A stretch of DNA of 64,000 bases from CAVORB01 sp963736235 (GTDB taxonomy: Bacteria > Pseudomonadota > Gammaproteobacteria > Chromatiales > Chromatiaceae). The translations under genes and the position numbers were made by a program. Location: assembly GCA_963736235.1 (NCBI GenBank), contig CAVTOR010000023.1:62001-126000 (forward strand), written 5' to 3'. This document shows, piece after piece, positions 56,134 to 64,000 of this stretch; positions within the stretch are counted from its first letter, which is position 1; every line of letters begins with the position of its first letter. Below the pieces are notes generated by a model. That model saw nothing but the letters and a program-made list of their open reading frames with translations, searched no databases and was not told where the DNA came from.

Positions 56134-57710
56134 GGCCCCGAGGCCACCTCGCGCTGGTGCTCCATGCGCACCTGCCCTTCGTCCGCCACCCCGAGCACGC
56201 TCACTTCCTGGAAGAGCACTGGCTGTTCGAGGCCATCACCGATTGCTACTTGCCGTTACTCTCCGTGCTCCGGGACGCGGCGAACCGTGGGTCGCGCTTC
56301 CGGCTCTCCCTCTCGCTCTCACCAACCCTGTTGTCCATGGTGACGGATCCGCTCCTCAAGCTGAGGTATCTCGAATATCTCGATCGCCTGGAGAGGCTTT
56401 GCGTCCGCGAGGCGGACCGTCTGCGAGGCGACGCCGTCCGTCGCTCATTGGCCCGTTGCTATCACCGGCGCCTGGTCGGGTTGCGCGCCTTCTACCTGGA
56501 TGAGCTTAGAGGCGACCTGATCGCCGCCTGGTCCGGGCTGGAGCGCGCTGGGACGGTCGAGCTGATGACGACGGCCGCGACCCACGGCTATCTGCCCCTG
56601 CTGCGCGACGTACCGACAGCGGTAAACGCCCAACTGCGTGTTGCCGCCGACCATTTCGCAAGCACATTCGGTCATGCGCCCGGCGGCATCTGGCTGCCGG
56701 AGTGCGGTTACTATCCGGGCCTGGAGCAGGCGGTGGAGGGCGCGGGGTTCCGCTGGTTCCTGCTCGATGCCCACGGGCTGCAGCAGGCGCGTCCGAGCCC
56801 GCCGCAGGGCGTCTACGCCCCGGTAACCTCGGAGGGGATTTCGGTCTTCGGGCGCGACCCGCTATCGGTTGGCGAGGTTTGGAGCCGCGATCGCGGTTTC
56901 CCCGGACACCCGCTCTATCGCGAGTACCACAGGGACCTCGGTCTGGGGGATGGCGGCAGCGGACTGCGGGGTTTCCTGCCCCCGGGGGTGGAGAAGGCGC
57001 CGACCGGAATCAAGTATTACCGCGTCACCGGCAATACGGAGTACAAGGCGCTGTACGAGCCCGCCGCCGCACTGCGTCAAGCGCAGCGCGACGCCGGGGG
57101 GTTCCTGAAGGCGCGCCGCCGTTTCCTCGCCAGTCTCGCCGGGTGCCCGCATCCGCCGGTGATGGTCGCGGCGTTCGATGCGGAACTCTTCGGGCACTGG
57201 TGGTTCGAGGGGCCGACCTTCCTCGAAGCGATGATCCGGAGACTGGACGCGGGCGAGGGACCAGATCCGGTAACGCTGGGAGAATATTTGGCTCTCCACG
57301 GCACGGCGGCGGTAGCGCAGCCCGCGACCTCGAGCTGGGGAGAGGGGGGCTATAATGAGGCCTGGCTGCGCCCGGAAACGGGATGGGTTTACCTGCAGCT
57401 GCAACAGGCCGGCGCCGAGCTGCGGGGGTTGGTGCGTCAGCACTGGGGCCGCACGGGAGACGAACACGCCGGGCGGGTGCTGCGCCAGGCCGCCCGCTCC
57501 TTGCTGCTGGCCCAGAGCTCGGACTGGACCTTTCACCTCGGGCGGGGAGGCGGAACGGACTACGCGCGGACGCGCCTGCGGGACCAACTCGCGCGTGTGC
57601 GTTTTCTCACCCAAGCGCTGCGGGCCGGCGAGGTGTGCGAGCGGCGGCTCGGCGTGCTCGAACGGATGGACAACCTGTTCCCGGAGCTCGATCTCGCCCA
57701 TTTCTCCTGA
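56130..57710 (+). CDS. GH57 1,4-alpha-glucan branching enzyme
   Basis: 526-residue GH57 branching enzyme (DUF1957 type). N-terminal LALVLHAHLPFVRHPEH, nucleophile Glu191 in GGIWLPECGY and acid Asp350 in AAFDAELFGHWWFEGP are diagnostic. The C-terminal helical domain (about 420-526) is typical of the branching subfamily. No GH13 glgB is present in the window, so this probably branches the glucan made by GlgA. GTG start overlaps the previous TGA (GTGA). Confidence 0.9.
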   Translation: MRPRGHLALVLHAHLPFVRHPEHAHFLEEHWLFEAITDCYLPLLSVLRDAANRGSRFRLSLSLSPTLLSMVTDPLLKLRYLEYLDRLERLCVREADRLRGDAVRRSLARCYHRRLVGLRAFYLDELRGDLIAAWSGLERAGTVELMTTAATHGYLPLLRDVPTAVNAQLRVAADHFASTFGHAPGGIWLPECGYYPGLEQAVEGAGFRWFLLDAHGLQQARPSPPQGVYAPVTSEGISVFGRDPLSVGEVWSRDRGFPGHPLYREYHRDLGLGDGGSGLRGFLPPGVEKAPTGIKYYRVTGNTEYKALYEPAAALRQAQRDAGGFLKARRRFLASLAGCPHPPVMVAAFDAELFGHWWFEGPTFLEAMIRRLDAGEGPDPVTLGEYLALHGTAAVAQPATSSWGEGGYNEAWLRPETGWVYLQLQQAGAELRGLVRQHWGRTGDEHAGRVLRQAARSLLLAQSSDWTFHLGRGGGTDYARTRLRDQLARVRFLTQALRAGEVCERRLGVLERMDNLFPELDLAHFS

Positions 57711-57763
57711 TGGGACGAGGGAACCGCCCCACCCTTGATTTCAGGTTGTCGAGGAAGGCTCTC

Positions 57764-59230
57764 ATGTACATCGCAATCGTCGCTGCCGAGTGCGCACCCG
57801 CGGCCAAGGCCGGCGGCCTAGGGGATTTCGTCCAGGGGCTGGCGCGGGAACTCGCCGCGCGCGGTCACGAGCTGGAGGTCTTTCTACCCAGGTACGACTG
57901 CCTGCGCTTCGAGAGCATCGCGGATCTGCATAAGGTCTACGAAGGGTTACAGGTGCCCTTCTACGGCGATTGGATTCGCTGCGATGTCGAGTGCGGCTGG
58001 AGCGGAGGCACCAGGTGCCTGTTCGTCGATCCGCAGTCGCCGGAGGGCTTCTTCCGCCGGGGTGTCATCTACGGGGAGCCGGACGACGCGGACCGCTTCG
58101 CCTTCTTCTCGCGAGCCGTCCTCGAGGTGATGCACCGCTCGGGGAGGCACCCGGATATCATCCATTGCAACGACTGGCACACCGGATTGCTTCCGGTCCT
58201 GCTCTACGACGTCTATGCCGGGCTGGGGATGACGCATCCGAGGGTATGCTTCACCCTGCACAACCTGGGTTATCAGGGCCGATCGGGGGAGTTCGTCTGC
58301 CATCAGGTCGGGCTCGATCCGCAGCGGGTCATGACTTCGGACCGTTTGCTCGACCCCGAGAAACCGCGTACCGCGAACCTGCTCAAGGGCGGCATCGTCT
58401 ACGCCAACCATGTCACGACCGTCTCGCCGCGCTATGCCTGGGAGATCCGGTTCACCGATCAGGGAATGGGGCTGCAGGAGACGCTGCGCATCCATGGCGA
58501 AAAATTGACCGGCATCCTCAACGGCATCGACGGCGCGACCTGGGATCCCCGAAGCGACGGCTACATTGCGCGTCATTTCGGGCCGGACAGCCTGCCCGAG
58601 AAGGCGGTGAACAAGTCCGAACTCAGAAACAGGTTCGGGCTCGAACAGGCGCACAAACCTCTGGTGTCCGTGATCAGCCGCCTCGACCAGCAGAAGGGAG
58701 TGGAGTTGATCGCGCATGCCGTTCGCCACTCACTATCCCGCGGGTGCCAGGTGGTACTGCTCGGCAGCGCGCAGGAACCGGCGATCGCGGCGCGATTCCT
58801 GGCCCTCAAGGGTGAGCTGCGCGGAAACCCCGACTGCCACCTGGAGCTCGGGTACGACGAGAGGCTCGCTCACCAGATCTACGCCGCCGCAGACATCATC
58901 GTGATCCCGAGTCTCTACGAACCCTGCGGTCTGACCCAGATGATCGCGATGAAGTACGCAGTGGTGCCGGTGGCGCGCCGGGTCGGCGGTCTGGCCGATA
59001 CGGTGTTCGATGCGAATCTTGGCGACCAGCCCTTTGAGCAGCGCAACGGCTACCTGTTCGATGATCCAACACCCCAAGGGCTCGAGTCCGCGCTGGATCG
59101 GGCCATCGGTCTCTGGTTCGAGTACCCGCAGTACTTCCGTCAGCTACGCCTGAACGGCATGACGACGGACCATTCCTGGCGGAATCCAGCGCAGAAATAC
59201 GTGGAAATCTACGAGCAGATCCTCGCTTGA
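57764..59230 (+). CDS. glgA: Glycogen synthase
   Basis: GT5 enzyme extending alpha-1,4-glucan from an NDP-glucose. 488 residues with the N-terminal KAGGLGDFVQGL (donor-binding loop), HTLHN-like LHNLGYQG segment, and C-terminal PSLYEPCGLTQM with the retaining-glycosyltransferase Glu. ATG 57764 has AGGAAGG six bases upstream, which decides against a long in-frame extension inside the previous gene. Last gene of the cluster. Confidence 0.96.
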   Translation: MYIAIVAAECAPAAKAGGLGDFVQGLARELAARGHELEVFLPRYDCLRFESIADLHKVYEGLQVPFYGDWIRCDVECGWSGGTRCLFVDPQSPEGFFRRGVIYGEPDDADRFAFFSRAVLEVMHRSGRHPDIIHCNDWHTGLLPVLLYDVYAGLGMTHPRVCFTLHNLGYQGRSGEFVCHQVGLDPQRVMTSDRLLDPEKPRTANLLKGGIVYANHVTTVSPRYAWEIRFTDQGMGLQETLRIHGEKLTGILNGIDGATWDPRSDGYIARHFGPDSLPEKAVNKSELRNRFGLEQAHKPLVSVISRLDQQKGVELIAHAVRHSLSRGCQVVLLGSAQEPAIAARFLALKGELRGNPDCHLELGYDERLAHQIYAAADIIVIPSLYEPCGLTQMIAMKYAVVPVARRVGGLADTVFDANLGDQPFEQRNGYLFDDPTPQGLESALDRAIGLWFEYPQYFRQLRLNGMTTDHSWRNPAQKYVEIYEQILA

Positions 59231-59243
59231 CCGGCTTCGGCCC

Positions 59244-59561
59244 TCAGTTGCGGCGTGTAAGGGGAAGGTACCCGTCCGTGCCGAGCCCCGAGAAGTAGTC
59301 ATCGATGAGAGGGTGACGGACGGGCGCCCGGGACAGGTCAGGCTCCAGGTTGCGTTCGGCGACGTAGGTCTCATGCTCGGCGCCGTCCACCAGCACCCGG
59401 TACCAGGGCTTATCCCTTGGCGGCCTCGAACGAGCCACGCGTCTGTACCAGAGATCGCCTCCCTGGAAGACGGCGTCCACATCCACGATCACCCCGCGGT
59501 AATCGAATAGCCGATGGTGCACCAACTGTCCAACGTGAAACTTGGCCTCGGCAGTCGTCAT
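59244..59561 (-). CDS. hspQ: Heat shock protein HspQ (hemimethylated-DNA-binding family)
   Basis: 105-residue YccV/HspQ-type protein: AKFHVGQLVHHRLFDYRGVI at the start, KPWYRVLVDG and TYVAERNLEPD are family segments. E. coli HspQ modulates Lon specificity and was first described as binding hemimethylated oriC. It converges on glgA with a 13-base gap. Confidence 0.92.
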   Translation of the reverse strand: MTTAEAKFHVGQLVHHRLFDYRGVIVDVDAVFQGGDLWYRRVARSRPPRDKPWYRVLVDGAEHETYVAERNLEPDLSRAPVRHPLIDDYFSGLGTDGYLPLTRRN

Positions 59562-59702
59562 CTGTTGCCCGGAGCATCTGTACTGGAGATCGCGGAGCGC
59601 GTCGAGGGGGGCTGCGGCCTGACCGCCCCAATCTCGCGTCCAGCATCCGCGCGCGATGCGGGAGCGCTGCCGGCGTTGGAAAGTACCTGGCGCGACAAGG
59701 CG

Positions 59703-60008
59703 TCAGGGTTTATCAGGGTGACGGGCGGCTGGGGCATGGCGTGGTCCATTCCGAGGGATGGGCATGCCGAGGCGCACGGCAGGAACATCGGAGGCATCGT
59801 CGACGGCCATCTCCCCCGGGATACTCATGACGCGCTCGACCAGGCGCTCCCGGCTGGCCGGCTCGATCGCCGCCATGCCCAGGAGCAGGGTAACCCCCAA
59901 CGCGAGCAAGACCAGCACCCACATCGGCGCGCCGCGCGAACGCCGCTCCAGGAAAAGGGGACGCTCGCGCCAGCGGCGCTCCAGCAGTTCGAACTCGTCC
60001 TTCGGCAT
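59703..60008 (-). CDS. Small single-pass membrane protein of unknown function
   Basis: 101-residue protein: charged cytoplasmic start (MPKDEFELLERRWRERPLF), one transmembrane helix (about residues 29-47, MWVLVLLALGVTLLLGMAA) and a hydrophilic C-terminal part. No family recognised. Its likely promoter lies 60-90 bases upstream. It could be a small envelope or stress protein; nothing more is visible. Confidence 0.6.
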   Translation of the reverse strand: MPKDEFELLERRWRERPLFLERRSRGAPMWVLVLLALGVTLLLGMAAIEPASRERLVERVMSIPGEMAVDDASDVPAVRLGMPIPRNGPRHAPAARHPDKP

Positions 60009-60070
60009 GGGTGGTTTGGGTCCCTCGCTCGCGGGCGCGAAAATAGTCCTTCGGCGTCAATGGGCGCCGG

Positions 60071-60098
60071 CTTATACGGGGAAAGTCTAGTTAAGCAA
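60071..60098 (-). promoter_or_regulatory. Candidate minus-strand promoter of the small membrane protein gene
   Basis: Read on the minus strand, TTGCTT (60093-60098) and TATAAG (60071-60076) are 16 bases apart, 63 bases before the ATG at 60008. Confidence 0.42.
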
Positions 60099-60301
60099 GG
60101 AGCTTAGCGCAAAAAGAATCGAAAGCGTTCCACCTCCCCTTTGGCGGACCGAGCCTCGGACTCGCGTATTGAGCCCGTGCCGGTGTTGAATAGAGGGCGT
60201 CGTCACGCAGTGTAGAGGGTCTCCTCCGCTGTTGGGGCACGAGGGAACGGAATGAGGCCCATGCCGGGCGTTCGACGTTCGCAAAACAGGAATCTCACGA
60301 G

Positions 60302-63300
60302 ATGCTTCAGCTCCACTCCAGCAATCGGTTGGAATGCCTGTTCGACCGTTTCTCGGAGGTAACGGCGACCCCGCTCGCGGATCCATTGACGCCGGAGACC
60401 GTGGTGGTGCAGAACCAGGGCATGGCCCGATGGATTGCCCAGCAGGCCGCTCAGCGCGACGGGATTGCGGCCAACCTGGCGTTCCCCTTGCCCGCCAGCT
60501 TCTTCTGGGAGGTGATGTCGGCCTGGTTTCCGGGCTTGCCGCGAGACAGTGTCTTCGACCGGGAACCCATGATCTGGCGCATCATGGCGGAGTTGCCTCG
60601 ACACCTAAAAGCGCCCGTGTTCGCGGAGCTCGCGAGCTACCTGAGCGACGAGCCGAGAGAGCTGAAGCGGCTCCAGCTCTGCACCCGCATCGCGGATCTG
60701 TTCGACCAATACCTGGTCTACCGCCCCGACTGGTTGCTGGCGTGGGAGCGGGGCGAAGAGGCCCATTGGCAGGCCGTGCTGTGGCGATCGCTAGCCACTG
60801 GGACCGCCGCCGAGCACCGCGCCACGATGCTGGCGCGGCTGCGGGACGCTATCGCCTCTGGTCTCGCGCCTACGCGCCCGTTGCCGGAGCGGGTCTCTCT
60901 GTTCGGCCTCACGGCGCTGGCGCCCGCCTATCTGGAGATGCTCTCGGGTCTCTCCGGACACACGGCCGTGCACCTATTCCTGCTCAACCCGTCGCGGGAG
61001 TATTGGGCCGACCTGGTCTCCGAGCGCCACCGAGCGCGCCGTCAAGGGCTTGCCCACCGTTCCGGGGCGGCCGATACCAGCGCCTTGCTCGATGTCAGCA
61101 ATCCCTTGCTCGCGTCAATGGGCCACGCCGGGCAGGAGTTCCTGGACCTCCTGCTGGAGCTCGATCCCGCGGATGATGAGGCATTTGTCGCGCCAGCAGG
61201 GGAGTCATTGCTCGCACTGATTCAGTCGGACATCTTGGAGCTCAAAGATCGAAGGACCTGGCGGGAGGCGGACCGAACGCCAGTAGCGCCAGACGACCGG
61301 TCGGTGCAGATCCAGGTCTGTCATGGCCCGATGCGCGAGGTCCAGGTGCTCCACGATCATCTGCTGCGCATGTTCGACGAGATCGATGGGCTCGAGCCCC
61401 GCGATATCGTGGTCATGGCGCCGGAGATCGACCTCTATGCGCCATACGTCGATGCGGTGTTCGGGGCGGTTGCAGACGATCATCAGATTCCTTGGTCCAT
61501 CTCGGACCGCCGCTTGCGTAGCGAACGGCCGCTGACCGCCGCGTTCGCGAGCCTGTTGAAGCTGCCGACGAGCCGGCTCGAGGCCTCGAAGGTCATGGCC
61601 CTGTTGGAGGTCCCGGCCGTGCAGAGGTGTTTCAACTTGGAGCAGGCCGGGCTCGAGCGCTTGCGTACCTGGATCGCGGAGAGCGGGATTCGCTGGGGCT
61701 CCGACGCCGCCATGCGCGAGGGGCTTGGCCTGCCGCCAGAAGAGGCCAACACCTGGGCCTTCGGGCTGAAGCGGCTGTTTCTCGGTTACGCCCTGCCGAC
61801 GGAGCAGGCGCTGTTCGCGGATGCGGCCCCCTACCCGGATGTTGAGGGGAGCGGTGCGGTGCACCTGGGCACCCTGCAGGAGCTGTTGCGGCGCCTGGAG
61901 GCCTGGCGCGACGAGCTCGCCCGGCCGGTACCGGCGGCGGACTGGCCGGGGAGGGGCAATCGCATCATCCGGGACTTTTTTGCCGCCGATGCGGACGAGG
62001 GCGCCGAGGTGCAGATGCTGCGCGACGCCCTGCAGCGGTTGAGCCGCTACGCGGAGGAAGCCGGGCTGCCGGAGCCCCTTTCGGTGGAGGTGGTGTCCGC
62101 CTGGTTGGAGGGAATCCTCGACGCGCCCGGCAGCCCGAACCGCTTTCTCAGCGGGCGCGTCACCTGCTGCAACATGGTGCCCATGCGCAGCATTCCGTTC
62201 AGGGTGGTCTGCCTGCTGGGGCTCAACGACATCGACTTTCCCCGCAACCAGCGGCCACTGGGGTTCGACCTCATGGCGCAGGAGCCGAGGCGCGGCGATC
62301 GCTCCCGCCGCAGGGACGACCGCTACCTGTTCCTGGAGGCCCTGCTGTCCGCCAGGGAGCGTTTCTATATCAGCTATGTCGGGCGCGACGTCCGCGACAA
62401 CAGCAGGAAAGGCCCCTCGGTCCTGGTCAGCGAGCTCACGGACTACATCGAGCGCTCCTTCCGTTGCGAGGGCGAGGAGGGTCTGCTGCAACGAATCACC
62501 GTCGAGCACCCGCTACAGCCCTTCAGTCCCCGTTATTTCGATCCCGCCGAGCCCCGGCTCTTCAGCTACCGTTCCGACTGGCTGGCGGCGGCGAGAGCGG
62601 ATCGTGCCAACGAGCCACCCACCTTCGTCGATTCTGAGCTGGCGGAGCCAGAACCGGAATGGCGGGAGGTGGAGTTGGAGGAGTTGATCCGGTTCTTCAC
62701 CAATCCGGCGGCCTTCTTCCTCAGACAACGCCTTGGTGTGCGCCTGCCGGAAGACGCCGATGTCCTGGCAGACGTCGAGCCGTTCGAAATCGCCGGCCTC
62801 GAGAAGTACGGCGCACGCCAGACATTGCTCGGTCTGGCCCTGACCGGGCATGACGCGGCGGATGCCCTTCCGATTCTGCGGGGCGAGGGCCGATTGCCCC
62901 ACGGCGCCGTGGGGCAGCTCGCATTCGAGCAGCACGCGGCCGCGGCGGAGATCTTCGCGGCGCGCGTGCGTGCGCGCCTGCCCGAACCGGGGGAGCCGCT
63001 CGAAGTCGACCTGGCACTCGGCCCCAACCGCCTGCGCGGCTGGCTTCCGGGATCGTGGGAACGCGGACTCGTGACCTATCGCTTCGGCAAGCTCCGCGCC
63101 AAGGATCGGGTCTCCGCCTGGATCAAGCATCTCGCCCTGTGCGCCGCGTACCCGGAGCACGCCTGGGAGAGTGCACACTTGGCGGAGGACCTCACCCTGC
63201 AGATCGACCATGTACCCGCCGCGCGCTCCCTGCTCGAGGATCTATTGGAGGTCCGCTGGCAGGGCCTGCGCGCTCCCTTGTGCTTCTTCCCGGAAACGTC

Positions 63301-63526
63301 CTTGGCATTCGCCGAGGAGGAAGAGCTCTCGGGTAAGGTTTGGCAGCAGTGGGCGGGGGCCTATAACCCATTCTGCGAAAACCAGGACCCATACGTACGT
63401 ATCACCTGGCGTGGCCGGGAGCCGCTGCCGAGCGCGGAATTCGCCGGCCTCGCGGTGCGCGTCTGGCGACCGCTCCTCGATCGCTCCAAGCTCGGCAAGG
63501 CGGCGGAGGATATATGCGCTGCGTGA
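60302..63526 (+). CDS. recC: Exodeoxyribonuclease V gamma subunit RecC
   Basis: Subunit of RecBCD that recognises Chi and guides the 3' strand. 1074 residues, complete: N-terminal helicase-like domain with VVVQNQGMARWI, conserved FSVSDR-like SISDRRLRSERPL, and a nuclease-like C-terminal domain. The strong RecC segment VTCCNMVPMRSIPFRVVCLLG lies near residues 618-638 (nucleotides about 62159-62220). It overlaps recB by 13 bases. Confidence 0.95.
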   Translation: MLQLHSSNRLECLFDRFSEVTATPLADPLTPETVVVQNQGMARWIAQQAAQRDGIAANLAFPLPASFFWEVMSAWFPGLPRDSVFDREPMIWRIMAELPRHLKAPVFAELASYLSDEPRELKRLQLCTRIADLFDQYLVYRPDWLLAWERGEEAHWQAVLWRSLATGTAAEHRATMLARLRDAIASGLAPTRPLPERVSLFGLTALAPAYLEMLSGLSGHTAVHLFLLNPSREYWADLVSERHRARRQGLAHRSGAADTSALLDVSNPLLASMGHAGQEFLDLLLELDPADDEAFVAPAGESLLALIQSDILELKDRRTWREADRTPVAPDDRSVQIQVCHGPMREVQVLHDHLLRMFDEIDGLEPRDIVVMAPEIDLYAPYVDAVFGAVADDHQIPWSISDRRLRSERPLTAAFASLLKLPTSRLEASKVMALLEVPAVQRCFNLEQAGLERLRTWIAESGIRWGSDAAMREGLGLPPEEANTWAFGLKRLFLGYALPTEQALFADAAPYPDVEGSGAVHLGTLQELLRRLEAWRDELARPVPAADWPGRGNRIIRDFFAADADEGAEVQMLRDALQRLSRYAEEAGLPEPLSVEVVSAWLEGILDAPGSPNRFLSGRVTCCNMVPMRSIPFRVVCLLGLNDIDFPRNQRPLGFDLMAQEPRRGDRSRRRDDRYLFLEALLSARERFYISYVGRDVRDNSRKGPSVLVSELTDYIERSFRCEGEEGLLQRITVEHPLQPFSPRYFDPAEPRLFSYRSDWLAAARADRANEPPTFVDSELAEPEPEWREVELEELIRFFTNPAAFFLRQRLGVRLPEDADVLADVEPFEIAGLEKYGARQTLLGLALTGHDAADALPILRGEGRLPHGAVGQLAFEQHAAAAEIFAARVRARLPEPGEPLEVDLALGPNRLRGWLPGSWERGLVTYRFGKLRAKDRVSAWIKHLALCAAYPEHAWESAHLAEDLTLQIDHVPAARSLLEDLLEVRWQGLRAPLCFFPETSLAFAEEEELSGKVWQQWAGAYNPFCENQDPYVRITWRGREPLPSAEFAGLAVRVWRPLLDRSKLGKAAEDICAA

Positions 63527-64000
63527 ATTCCCTAGACCCGCTGACCCTGCCGTTGCGCGGACTGCAGCTGATCGAGGCTAGCGCCGGGACGGGCAAGACC
63601 TACACCATCGCGACCCTGTATCTGCGTTTGCTGCTCAGCGGTTTGGCGATCGATGGGCTTTTGGTGGTGACCTATACCAACGCAGCCGTCGAGGAGCTGC
63701 GCGAGCGCATCCGTCGCCGCGTGGTGGAGGCCCTGGCCTCGCTGGAATCGGGCGCGACGGGGGAAGGGCAGGATCCGGTTCTCGGCGATCTGCTGCGTGG
63801 GCTGGAAGACGCGGCAGGCGCCCGGGTCCTTCTGGCCGAGGCGGTCACGCGTATGGACGAGGCCGCGATCTATACCATTCATGGCTTCTGCCAACGCGCG
63901 CTGCAGGAGCATGCATTCGAGAGCGGCGCGCCCTTCGAGTCGGAGTTCCTGACGGAGGAGGAGACCCTGCGGCGTGAGATCGGCGCCGATTTCTGGCGAC
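63514..64000 (+). CDS. recB: Exodeoxyribonuclease V beta subunit RecB (5' part)
   Basis: Start of the helicase/nuclease subunit, open to the window end (162 codons). UvrD-type Walker A IEASAGTGKTYT (nucleotides about 63570-63606), motif Ia VVTYTNAAVEELRERI and AAIYTIHGFCQRAL are seen. ATG 63514 has GGAGGA four to five bases upstream and overlaps the recC end; GTG 63523 overlapping the recC stop as GTGA is an alternative. The remainder lies outside the window. Confidence 0.95.
   Translation, partial: MRCVNSLDPLTLPLRGLQLIEASAGTGKTYTIATLYLRLLLSGLAIDGLLVVTYTNAAVEELRERIRRRVVEALASLESGATGEGQDPVLGDLLRGLEDAAGARVLLAEAVTRMDEAAIYTIHGFCQRALQEHAFESGAPFESEFLTEEETLRREIGADFWR

Noticed and set aside
1..64000. 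CRISPR arrays, insertion sequences, prophage genes, tRNA or rRNA genes
   Set aside because: No regularly spaced repeats, transposase or integrase motifs, terminal repeats or RNA-gene signatures were seen by reading; a dedicated search with tRNAscan-SE, ISfinder and a CRISPR finder would settle this.

Overview
The window is a high-GC bacterial chromosome segment with ordinary housekeeping gene density. The gene order leuC-leuD-leuB-asd-fimV-truA-trpF-trpB-trpA-accD-folC-dedD-cvpA-purF-metZ, together with rsgA/orn/queG/nnr/tsaE, tmcA and recC-recB, is typical of Gammaproteobacteria. The osmolyte module (N-acetylglutaminylglutamine amide), the GH57-type glycogen genes and the general L-amino acid transporter suggest a salt-tolerant, perhaps Chromatiales-like lineage; that finer placement is inference only. 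No CRISPR array, insertion sequence, prophage, rRNA or tRNA gene was recognised.

Layout. 1-2.2 kb: 3' part of ccoI and ccoS (cbb3 oxidase maturation). 2.2-5.2 kb (minus): tmcA and folE. 5.6-10.4 kb: osmolyte module asnO, ngs and an M42 peptidase, read through many single-base frameshifts. 10.4-12 kb: a DM13-domain lipoprotein-like/secreted protein and a histone-deacetylase-family enzyme. 12.1-16.5 kb: leuCDB and asd. 16.8-30.3 kb: fimV, truA, trpFBA, accD, folC, dedD, cvpA, purF, metZ and a methyltransferase. 30.4-36.6 kb: an AI-2E/PerM-family membrane protein, uppP, a phosphopantetheinyl transferase, a small conserved protein, tex and a hemerythrin-like protein, with a clear terminator between the last two. 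36.8-43 kb: a general amino acid ABC transporter in which the ATPase gene (aapP) is separated from aapJ-aapQ-aapM by two opposite-strand genes (a PsiF-like secreted protein and a CaCA antiporter). 43.4-50.5 kb: a STAS protein, an unknown protein, an EVE-domain protein, rsgA, a small c-type cytochrome, orn, queG, nnr and tsaE. 50.6-59.2 kb: polyphosphate kinase 2 followed by a glycogen cluster glgX, GH57 hydrolase, DUF4912 protein, GH57 branching enzyme and glgA. 59.2-64 kb: hspQ, a small membrane protein, recC and the start of recB.

How the parts work together. The carbon-storage block is self-contained for elongation (glgA), branching (GH57 enzyme) and debranching (glgX), and its genes overlap or nearly touch, so it is probably one transcript. 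The asnO/ngs/peptidase module makes and probably turns over a dipeptide osmolyte, and the nearby general amino acid importer could feed amino acids into it (inference).

Data-quality caution. I located about 24 one-base indels by matching protein family sequence across frames. Sixteen lie in 5.7-9.9 kb, six in 40.1-42.1 kb (plus strand coordinates), and one each in ccoI and folE; the 29 kb from 10.4 to 39.6 kb shows none. Motifs remain intact between successive indels and the signs nearly cancel, so I read these mainly as sequence or assembly errors and annotate the genes as continuous.
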